Assembly: GCA_949319575.1 (NCBI GenBank)
Contig: CASGHD010000130.1
Coordinates: forward strand, 1-44,897
Direction: 5' to 3'
Length of the DNA stretch: 44,897 bases
Source of the DNA: an uncultured Anaerolineales bacterium
GTDB taxonomy: Bacteria > Chloroflexota > Anaerolineae > Anaerolineales > Villigracilaceae
In this document: positions 35,501 through 43,671 of the stretch, in pieces
How positions within the stretch are numbered: the stretch's first letter is position 1
Layout: the number at the start of each line of letters is the position of its first letter
Notes under the pieces: model-generated
Databases searched by the model: none
The model's input: only the letters and a program-made list of their open reading frames with translations
Told to the model about the DNA's origin: nothing
Program-made: the position numbers and the translations under genes

Positions 35501-37684
35501 GCGCGTGATCTGCCCGTATTGGTGGTTGGTGGGGATGAAGATGTAGTCTGCCTGGTCGAGGGTGGTGACGAAACGCGCGAGTTTATCGGCGTTGTCGTCC
35601 CAGTAGACTTGCAGATTCAAGTCGCCGCGGTAGAGTCCGCCGAAGGCGTCGTAGCCGTCCACGCGGAAGGGAAGCGGGTAATCGTAGTCCGTTTCGTTGA
35701 CGACGGCAGAGCCGGTGATCGCCAGAATTCCCTGATCGATTTGTAAGCGCAGGTAATATTGAATGCCTTTTGCGATTTTCACAGGCTTGTCGAATTCAAG
35801 CGTGTATTCTTTGCCGCGCGGGTCGTTTGTGGAAGGGAAATCGGAGGTCAATGATGCGATGGCGAGGATTTGTTCCGGGGTGTGGTCAATGCCGCTGGAG
35901 AGAGTCAGGCTGAGGGTGGAGGAGGAGGCGAGCGCGTTGGCGGCGTGGCCGAGTGTGATGGCGGTGAGGAGTCCATCCGCGTTGGAAATAAAAGTGGTGT
36001 CGTACGGCGCGGATGCGTTGACAGAAGTTTCAGGTTGAATCGGAATGGGCTGGTTATAGATCGAACTGTCCGTTTCGATATGTAGAGTGATCGGACCCGG
36101 CACGTTTTGATAGATCCAGCGCGAGGCGGCAATGCGAGGTTCTTCGCGCGTGTAAATGCTTTGGAAGGCGAATGCCCACGCGGCGGTTAATGCAACGACG
36201 AGTATTCCAATGGCAACTGCAAGAATCTTTGGAAGGTTGAAACGTTTGAACATTTGAGCGTTCAAACCCGCTAACTCAAACACCACCCACGCCGCCATCA
36301 TGGCGAGCAACGGATAGATCGGCAGTTGATAGCGCATGGTCGGGTTGAATTCCATGGACTGCCAGAGGAAATATGCGGCGGTCCAACCCCACAGGAGCGT
36401 GTGACGCCATTCGCCTTTGAGGATGCGCCAGCCCATGGTGAGGAATCCGATCCACGCGAGGATGCCGAGTGGAAGACCCAGCCCCCAGGTCGTCAGGTTT
36501 TCAAATGAATATAAATGCGAGCGCCGCGCCCATTGCAGGTTCCATGGCAGGTCGGCGTCGCCTTTTGCCTGGATGCGTTGTTCCTGAATGTTGGCGATCC
36601 ATTGCGGGTTGAGTCCAAGGCCGTCGAACGCATACGGCTGGAAAATGCGGAAGGAGATCAGCGCGGCGAGTCCGCCGGCGAGTAAACAGGCAGTGATCAG
36701 TAACCAGTAAGCAGTGGATCGTGGATGATGGACAATGGACGATGGGCGATGGATGGTTTCTTCCTCGCTTTGTTGATCTTCCACAAAGAGAGCAGATTCG
36801 GTCTGTTGTCGACGGTCTATGGTCAGGTAGCGTAATGCGAACGCGCCGGGCAGGAGGATTGCCAGCGGGTAAATATTCACCTTCGATGCCAGCGCCATGC
36901 CGTAGGCAACGCCGAAGCCGATGCTTAGGAGAAATAGAGGAGTAGAGAATAGAGAGCGGAGGATTTGAGAATTGGAGATTGGCGAATTGCTGGTTGCGGG
37001 CGTATTAAGATCGGAAGCTGGAGAGTGGAGATCAGCGACTGGAGACTCGAGACTACTCGTTGAGTCAGCAGGTAAGCCTCTAGTTTCTAGTCTCTGATCT
37101 TTCCACAGCATGATTTCAACGGCAAAGTAAATGGCTAGAAACGCAAACGGGTTGACGAACAGGTCTGTGGTGAAGAAGTGCGACTGCTGGATCTGCATCA
37201 CCGTCAGCGCGGAGAACAACGATGCCAGCAACGCCACGCGGCGGTCATACAAGCGCGAGAGAATGGCATACAGGATCAGGATCGTGAACAGGTCGGCAAA
37301 GGCGGAGAATTGCCTGCCCAAAAGTTTTACATCGAGTTGTCCGGTCGCCTCCGCCGCGACGCGCACGAGGGTGATGGGCAGATTACCGTAGACGAAGAAG
37401 GTTTGCCTGCGATTGTACGGGCTGAGCGTGGATGTTGCGCTGTCGAAATAATCGCCGAGGTTGATCCAAACCTGTTTCTCGGCGGGGCAGGCGTCGATCG
37501 GCAGAGCCGCGTCCGCGCATTTGTGCGCGCGAAGATTGGCAACCACGCCCGAAAGAAAATTCTCATCCGGATGCTGGTGCTCGCCTTCGCCCCAGTTCAT
37601 GCCGCTCAAGCGCAAATAACCCGCCAGCGCGAGCACAAGCACAAGAAGAATATCGAAGAGCCAGAAATATTTTTTGTAAGTCAT
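32585..37684 (-). CDS. GT39-like glycosyltransferase fused to a DUF2298 (YYY) domain, about 1699 aa
   Basis: N-terminus [28 protein letters not shown] (GT39-like); C-terminal half [34 protein letters not shown] (YYY motif). ATG at 37684. Confidence 0.85.
   Translation of the reverse strand: [1699 protein letters not shown]
34341..34382. repeat. Degenerate 7-bp tandem array inside 32585..37684 (array 1)
   Basis: attaagg|ataaggg|atgaatt|atgaagg|gtgaagg|ttgaggg. Confidence 0.75.
36691..36753. repeat. Degenerate 7-bp tandem array inside 32585..37684 (array 2)
   Basis: cagtgat|cagtaac|cagtaag|cagtgga|tcgtgga|tgatgga|caatgga|cgatggg|cgatgga. Confidence 0.87.
36931..37071. repeat. Degenerate 7-bp tandem arrays inside 32585..37684 (array 3, two phases)
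   Basis: gaggatt|tgagaat|tggagat|tggcgaa|ttgctgg|ttgcggg and agctgga|gagtgga|gatcagc|gactgga|gactcga|gactact. Confidence 0.75.
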
Positions 37685-37794
37685 AAATCTCAGACCTGAT
37701 TGGCTTTCAAAGAAATCGTGATGGAAAACAACTTTCTGATACAAAGGGTTAGATCTTGAAAGGTTTTACGGAAACCTGTCACCTTGTTTTTGCC

Positions 37795-38026
37795 CAAAAT
37801 GGGCTACATCTCATCGGGCTGTCGGGTTGCTCGTCAGGCTCGCGGGGCTGAAGCCGCCTGCTCAGCGCATGGAAGCCCTTTGGGCTGGCGCAACCAGTCC
37901 GCTTCAGCGGACTTTCACGAACTGAGGTGGTTGTCGAGTTTATCGAGACACAGGGCTTTAGCCCGACGGGACAGCGAATCCTCAATCTTTTCTCGCGCAA
38001 CGTTCAATGACTTGTAGCCTATTTTG
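37795..38026. repeat. ~230-bp noncoding element with terminal inverted repeats (MITE-like)
   Basis: caaaatgggctaca (37795-37808) versus tgtagcctattttg (38013-38026), 13/14 complementary; internal gggctgaagcc / gggctttagcccgacggg segments. Confidence 0.5.
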
Positions 38027-38050
38027 CACAAAATTTAGGTGTCAGGTCTT

Positions 38051-40213
38051 TTAGTTACCCGGCACAAAGAACATCCAAAAATCGTGCCCGGAAATATCCG
38101 ATTCGAACAACCGCAATGTCCCGTTCGGGTATAACTTTTTCAACGCATCCAGCGATTGCTGGTCGTTCACCGCCGGTTCATCGGTGTTGGCTTTCAGAAG
38201 GAACAATTTCGGACCCGGCATTTCCACGGTGGAGGCAAAATTTTCGGGCCACAGCGCCATGTCGCGGTTCGGGATGCCCGCCCATGCGGCAGGCAGGCGC
38301 GTATCCACCCAGTGCGGGAACGGCACCACCCAAATCGTCTCTGTCGTGCCGTAGGTTTGCTCGAACTCACGTATGACTCGTCCCATGTCGGATGTGTTCC
38401 ACGAACCCATGCGGAACGAGTTGGCGAACGTATCAAAAACCAGATTGTAATTTTGTAAAACGGAAGTGACCAACAGGATTCCCGTCAGCCCCCAGGTGAC
38501 GACGTTTCGCAGCCCTCTCCCTTTCAGGCTGGTGACCAAACCGTCGAGCGCCAGCGCCGCCAGCAGGAAGGCGGGGATACTTGCCGCGCCGGCGCGGTTG
38601 AGCGCCGGGTTCTCGCCGGGGAACGCCAGCGACAACGTGGATGGCAATTGCAACAACGGAATGGACACGAGCAGGAATAAATCCTGCCAGTGACGCTTGC
38701 GGATATAGCGAATCAACACGAGGACAAACCCCAATAGGAACAATGCGCCCGTGACCACGTCCAGCGCGGGGCGGTGAGGGATCGAGTTGACCCAGATCTC
38801 GCCATCGTCGAGGTTAAACATCATCAATGCTTTGCCCACGTTCGATGCGAAGATGAGCGGGGCGGGTCCCGGCAAGGGCTGTTCAACCGTGCTCAACCGG
38901 GAAAAAGCGCGGAAACCGAAGATATCCGGGTTGTCGATCCAGAAACGCAACAAAGGGAGAAAGACAAGCAACGAGGTAAGCGCCAACATGGCCAGCCAGA
39001 CCGGTGCTTCTCTGCGCGCGCCTTTTGATTGCGAGTGCATCCAGTACAAGATGAACGCCGTGATGACCACAAACGGAACAATGCGGAACGGGCTGTACCC
39101 ATGCAAACCAAGCCCGAGGAACAAGCCGGAGAGGAGGAAATCGTTGCGGTTACGGGAGCGCAAGCCGCGCAGGAGGAAAAGAAGCGTCGGCGCCACGAAG
39201 AGGGGATACAGCGGGAAGCGCAGTCCGATGCGGCTGATCACATTGGGCCAGTAGGCGATTCCCGCGAGCATAAACGCGAAGAGCGCCACGCGCGTCCCGC
39301 CGATTTCTTTCCCGAGCAGGTAAATGAAGGGGAGGGTCAAAAAGCCGAGGATGGCGGCGCCGAGTTTCAGGCTGAGATACGACAAACCGGTGCCGAAAAT
39401 ATTCGCCACCCAGAGTGTCCAATACATTTGAATGGCTTCGCGACCGGTGTTGCGCGTGAAGAAAATATGCGTGTCGCCCTGTGACACATCGTATACATCG
39501 TACAGTTTTTCGGCATGGTCGCTGAACGGTTCCGCCGGCACGGTCGCTGTCTGTGTGAAGCGGAAGAAGAATGCCAGCGCGGTGACGGCAATGAGGAGAA
39601 TTGCCCAACGCGAGATGATAATCGTCCACGTTTCGCGTTTGAAAAACCCGACAGTTTGCGCCAGCCAGTTTCTCGTTCCGCCGCTTTGAATCCAGAACGC
39701 GCCCATGAACGCGAGCACAGCAAATATCCAAACGGTGACGTTGAGCGTTGTGAAGAGGTTCTCGCCCAGCAGGGTGAACGCCCACAGACCAAGCCCCAGG
39801 CTGAGGATTAACACCACTGGGCGATAGGTGAGCGGGTCTGTCCCGTCGGATGTTTCAGCGAGAGGCGCGAGAGTCCATTCGCCGCGATAGAGTCCCCATC
39901 CTAACGCGAACAGCGCGACTACGAATAACGCGATCCCCAGTTTGGTATCCGGCGGCGGCTCGAGTAGCCATTGACCTGCCAACGTAAGAATAAGCGCAAG
40001 CAGGGAGCGCCACGGGAAGGGAGTTTGAATGTCGGAAGGTTGGAAGGTTTCAGGCTGGGATTGATCGTTGAACGTTGAGGGTTGAGTGATAGTCGCCGAC
40101 GGCTGTGCTTCTGCAAAATCGGGAATCTGAACCCTGCCGCCTCGAAACAGTGATTTGACATAATCGAGGACACTGGGTTCATCGAACGGGGGTGGATGGT
40201 GAGGAGTGGTCAT
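38051..40213 (-). CDS. Glycosyltransferase family 39-like membrane protein
   Basis: 720 aa, multi-TM; [33 protein letters not shown] and [34 protein letters not shown] typical of this family. Confidence 0.8.
   Translation of the reverse strand: [720 protein letters not shown]
40031..40086. repeat. Degenerate 7-bp tandem array inside 38051..40213
   Basis: gtcggaa|ggttgga|aggtttc|aggctgg|gattgat|cgttgaa|cgttgag|ggttgag. Confidence 0.78.
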
Positions 40214-40285
40214 GAGTTCGTTTTGCGTCCCTTCGACTAGGCTCAGGGCAAGACTGCGATTGCGTTTCGCGTTTCGCTTAACTGC

Positions 40286-41008
40286 CTACCTGGGTTCCTG
40301 TTTCTTTGCAATCACAATGATGCTTTCTCCCCACGTTTGGGGAAGAAAAACCAGGCCCGTGATCGCTTGCAATCCGCCGAGCGAGCCGAAGGTCAACTTT
40401 TGGACCGCGCTGGGGATGAGCGGAATGTATGGCACATCCCAAAACCCGTCGGCGAAGATGCGTTTGATTGTAAAGCCTGCGCCTTCGATCAAGGAGACCC
40501 ATTCGGCGGGTCGCTTCAACGAAACGTGAGTCGGGTCCTGGTAACCGATCCACTTTTCGCCTTTCCACGGCTTGAGGAGTGAATCGAGATTCGGCGTGGC
40601 AAGGATGAGCGCGCCGCCTGTTTCAGTCACGCGCCCGATCTCCTGGATGGCTTTTTGCGGGTCGGGCAAATGCTCCACGATGTGCTTGATGATAACCACG
40701 TTAAATGAGTTGTCGTTAAATGGAAGTTCCTGCGCGCTGGCGGTTTGTAAGTTTGTATTCGTTACAACGGATTTCGATTGCCTGACCGCCCAGTGGTTGA
40801 TGTCGCAACCAAACGTTGTAAACGTATCTTCGAGTTGCCCCACGAGGTGCCCCATCCCAGACCCCACCTCCAGCAGACGCCCGCCGCGCCGTCCGTATTG
40901 CCGCGCCAGCATGGCGAAAAAACGATTCGACCACCAATACATGCTGTATTTGGCGAAGGTGATATTGGAGTACGTGTGCGTGGAGAAATAGTTTTCGTCG
41001 AAGGGCAT
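40286..41008 (-). CDS. Class I SAM-dependent methyltransferase
   Basis: Motif I RLLEVGSGMGHLVGQL; IIKHIVEHLPDPQKAIQEIGRVTETGGALILATPNL. Confidence 0.9.
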   Translation of the reverse strand: MPFDENYFSTHTYSNITFAKYSMYWWSNRFFAMLARQYGRRGGRLLEVGSGMGHLVGQLEDTFTTFGCDINHWAVRQSKSVVTNTNLQTASAQELPFNDNSFNVVIIKHIVEHLPDPQKAIQEIGRVTETGGALILATPNLDSLLKPWKGEKWIGYQDPTHVSLKRPAEWVSLIEGAGFTIKRIFADGFWDVPYIPLIPSAVQKLTFGSLGGLQAITGLVFLPQTWGESIIVIAKKQEPR

Positions 41009-41087
41009 GGGGGCTTATAGACAAGGAAACAGGCGCGCTAGTAGACAAGGGCGAAGGGAATGTGTTTCCTTGCGCGTGTCTACCTGT

Positions 41088-41879
41088 TTACCTCTTCCTC
41101 GCAATATAAAACGTAAACGTCCCGTTCTCGACCGGTTCAGGCGAGGCGTATTTGCCTACAAATTTTTTTGTCAACCAGAGATTCCATTTTGCGCGTGAGA
41201 GTATCCAACGCCCTGTGAGAACGCGAGCCACTACGGATGGAACGCCGAAATAATGTCCCCATTCTAACACGCGCATCGCGGAGGGCGAGAAGTAGTGCCA
41301 GTACCGTATCATTTCAAAACCGGCGCGTTCGAGGCGTTCCTTCCACGCCTCGGGCTCATCGGCGTGGTGCACGCGCGAAATTTTGCGGAACCAGTTTTCA
41401 TACGGCTTGCCCAGCGCCTTCGAAATAGATAACGCGGAAAAATATCTCGTGTTCGGCACGCAGAAGTAAAACGGCGCGTCCTTCTTTAGCACGCGCGCGG
41501 TTTCTTTCAACACCTCGTCAATGTGCGGAATGTGCTCGAGCGCCGAGTTGCTGAATCCACTGGCGAAATAATTTGAAGGGAAGGGAGACATCGCGCCATC
41601 CGATTCAACCAACGATTGATACGCGCCAAATTTTTTTGCCTCGTGGATGGAGCCATGCCACGGGTCGAGTCCCACATCAATTTTTTGATCGAAGGTCAAC
41701 GAGGCGAAGTGACCGTCGCCGCACCCCACATCGTAGACGGGCGCGGGCAGGGGCAGGGCTTGATAGTACGATGATTCAATTGCCCGCAAAAACGCGCGGA
41801 AGTAGGGAAGGTCGCGGAGGTGGAGGAAGAGGAAATCTTTCGATTTTCGATTTTCGATTGACGATTGACGATTGGTCAT
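41088..41879 (-). CDS. Class I SAM-dependent methyltransferase
   Basis: VYDVGCGDGHFASLTF, GFSNSALEHIPHIDEVLKETARVLKKDAPFYFCVPN. Confidence 0.9.
   Translation of the reverse strand: MTNRQSSIENRKSKDFLFLHLRDLPYFRAFLRAIESSYYQALPLPAPVYDVGCGDGHFASLTFDQKIDVGLDPWHGSIHEAKKFGAYQSLVESDGAMSPFPSNYFASGFSNSALEHIPHIDEVLKETARVLKKDAPFYFCVPNTRYFSALSISKALGKPYENWFRKISRVHHADEPEAWKERLERAGFEMIRYWHYFSPSAMRVLEWGHYFGVPSVVARVLTGRWILSRAKWNLWLTKKFVGKYASPEPVENGTFTFYIARKR
41838..41879. repeat. 7-bp tandem array forming the 5' end of 41088..41879
   Basis: tttcgat x3, tgacgat x2, tggtcat; includes the start codon. Confidence 0.88.
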
Positions 41880-43036
41880 GATTTTTCCATAAGTTTTGCG
41901 AACAATTTTTCATATTCTGCCGCGATGGAATCGGGGTCGTAGGATTTCTTGATGGATTCGACGTCGCCCTTGAACTTGCCCGGTTCATTCAGGACGGTGA
42001 GGATTGACTCAGCCAAGTCAGCCGAATCGCCAATTCGAGCGACGCGTCCCATGCCGTGCATCGTCACTGGTTGCCTCACCCCCGGCAGCGCGGATGGGAC
42101 GCACGGCACGCCGTTCATCATCGCTTCGATCTGCACGAGCCCGAACGCTTCAGTGGAGTTTAATGAAGGAACGGTCAATATATCGAGGTTGGGATAGAAC
42201 GCCGCCATTTGAAGCGGATCAAGGTTTCCTAAAAACGTCCAATGCCCTGCCATTTCATATTCGCGGATGCGCGGCATGAGCCGGTCGGAATAGTTTTGCT
42301 CGCCCATCACGTTCTGATATGTCCCTGCGAATAACACTTGCGCCTTCGGATATTTTTTCAGGATGATGGGCAGCGCGTCGAGCAGGACTTCAACTCCCTT
42401 TTCCGCCGCAAAGCGCGCCGCCATGCCGATGACCGGCTTGCGTTCTTTCACGCGATGTTCCTCTGCAAAGGCTTCCACCGCGCCGGGAAGCGGAGCCGGC
42501 ATCTCAACGGGAGGCAGGATGGGGGTCAGTTTGGAGGCGTAGCGCGAGAGGTAGGGAGAGTTATCCGCGTAATCCTGTGTGTAGGTGACGATGTGATTCG
42601 AGAAAATCCCCGCCGCGTGGTTCATCAGGTTCACGACGAAATTTACGAAGCGGTTGAAGAATCCGGGAGGCAATAATAAATCGCAGTGATAGGTGAGCAC
42701 GGCGGGCTTGCCGAAGAAACGTCCGCGCAATGCCACGCCGGGCGCGTCGAATTGAGGCAGGTGCATTTGCACGACATCGTGTTGCAAAATCAAATTTGTC
42801 GCGACCCAGCCAAACGTCGGCGCGATGACGCCTTTGCTGACGCGCGCCGCCACCGGCACGCGGATAATTTTTACGCCGTCTATCATTTCTTCGCGCGGAA
42901 GCGACGGGTCATATTGCGTGGTCATCACAGTCACTTGATGCCCGCGTCTCACAAAGGCGCGGGCTAGGCGTTCGGCATAGATCGTCAGCCCCGAGGTGTG
43001 CGGGCGATAGTAGGTGAGAACGGTGAGAATTTTCAT
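41876..43036 (-). CDS. Glycosyltransferase family 4
   Basis: MKILTVLTYYRPHTSGLTIYAERLARAFVRRGHQVTVMT; GMAARFAAEKGVEVLLDAL; TEAFGLVQIEAMMNGVPCV. ATGA overlap with the methyltransferase start. Confidence 0.95.
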   Translation of the reverse strand: MKILTVLTYYRPHTSGLTIYAERLARAFVRRGHQVTVMTTQYDPSLPREEMIDGVKIIRVPVAARVSKGVIAPTFGWVATNLILQHDVVQMHLPQFDAPGVALRGRFFGKPAVLTYHCDLLLPPGFFNRFVNFVVNLMNHAAGIFSNHIVTYTQDYADNSPYLSRYASKLTPILPPVEMPAPLPGAVEAFAEEHRVKERKPVIGMAARFAAEKGVEVLLDALPIILKKYPKAQVLFAGTYQNVMGEQNYSDRLMPRIREYEMAGHWTFLGNLDPLQMAAFYPNLDILTVPSLNSTEAFGLVQIEAMMNGVPCVPSALPGVRQPVTMHGMGRVARIGDSADLAESILTVLNEPGKFKGDVESIKKSYDPDSIAAEYEKLFAKLMEKS

Positions 43037-43068
43037 AAGGCGGGACGATTATACCCTTACAGCAAGCA

Positions 43069-43153
43069 TGTCTTTGCGAGGGCGCTCTTGCTCCTTGCCC
43101 AAAGCAATCTCCTCGCTGATTCGGAGATTGCTTCTCGAAGACTCGCAACGACA
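43069..43153. repeat. Dispersed palindromic repeat of the TGTCATTGCGAG type
   Basis: tgtctttgcgag ... aagcaatctcc-tcgctgattc-ggagattgctt ... ctcgcaacgaca, nested inverted repeats. Confidence 0.8.
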
Positions 43154-43213
43154 TCAAACAAGTCAGCGATTCCAGGAATACATTGATACAATCACCGCCT
43201 GTTGAGGTGACTT

Positions 43214-43627
43214 GTGAACTACAAAAAACAAATAATGGATTGGTTGGTCGCCACCCTGCGCGAGTCCGCGTGGGCGCCGCTGGGCGTGTTCGGCTTTTAT
43301 TTGATCGGACTTGTCTTCGATTGGTACGATCGTTTTCCCCCGCTCGATATTCCCACGCATTTTATGGGCGGAGTAGCGATCACGTATTTTTATCGTTCCG
43401 CCATTAAACAATCGCAAAAATTTCTTGGCGACATTCCCGCGTTGGTTCAAGTCATATTCGCCTTCACCTGCACGGGGACGACGATCATCCTGTGGGAGTT
43501 CTACGAGAACGCGTTCGATTACCTCTTCGGCACAACCATGGTGCGCGGACTGGAAGATACGATCGTGGATATGTTTCTTGGGTTGACGGGGGCGTTGGTG
43601 TTGACGGTGTTGTATAAGCGGAAATAA
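43214..43627 (+). CDS. Small integral membrane protein (DUF2238/YjdF-like)
   Basis: GTG start with gaggtg RBS; about four TMs, IPTHFMGGVAITYF and WEFYENAFDYLFGT...EDTIVDMFLGLTGAL. Confidence 0.65.
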   Translation: MNYKKQIMDWLVATLRESAWAPLGVFGFYLIGLVFDWYDRFPPLDIPTHFMGGVAITYFYRSAIKQSQKFLGDIPALVQVIFAFTCTGTTIILWEFYENAFDYLFGTTMVRGLEDTIVDMFLGLTGALVLTVLYKRK

Positions 43628-43671
43628 ATTTTAGCCACGGATTGAAACTGCTGTTCATCGGCAGGCTGTTT

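Noticed and set aside
36691-37100. Phase-variable microsatellite or CRISPR-like array
   Set aside because: Units are only 7 bp and degenerate with no conserved spacers; too imperfect for slipped-strand phase variation as it stands, and not CRISPR.
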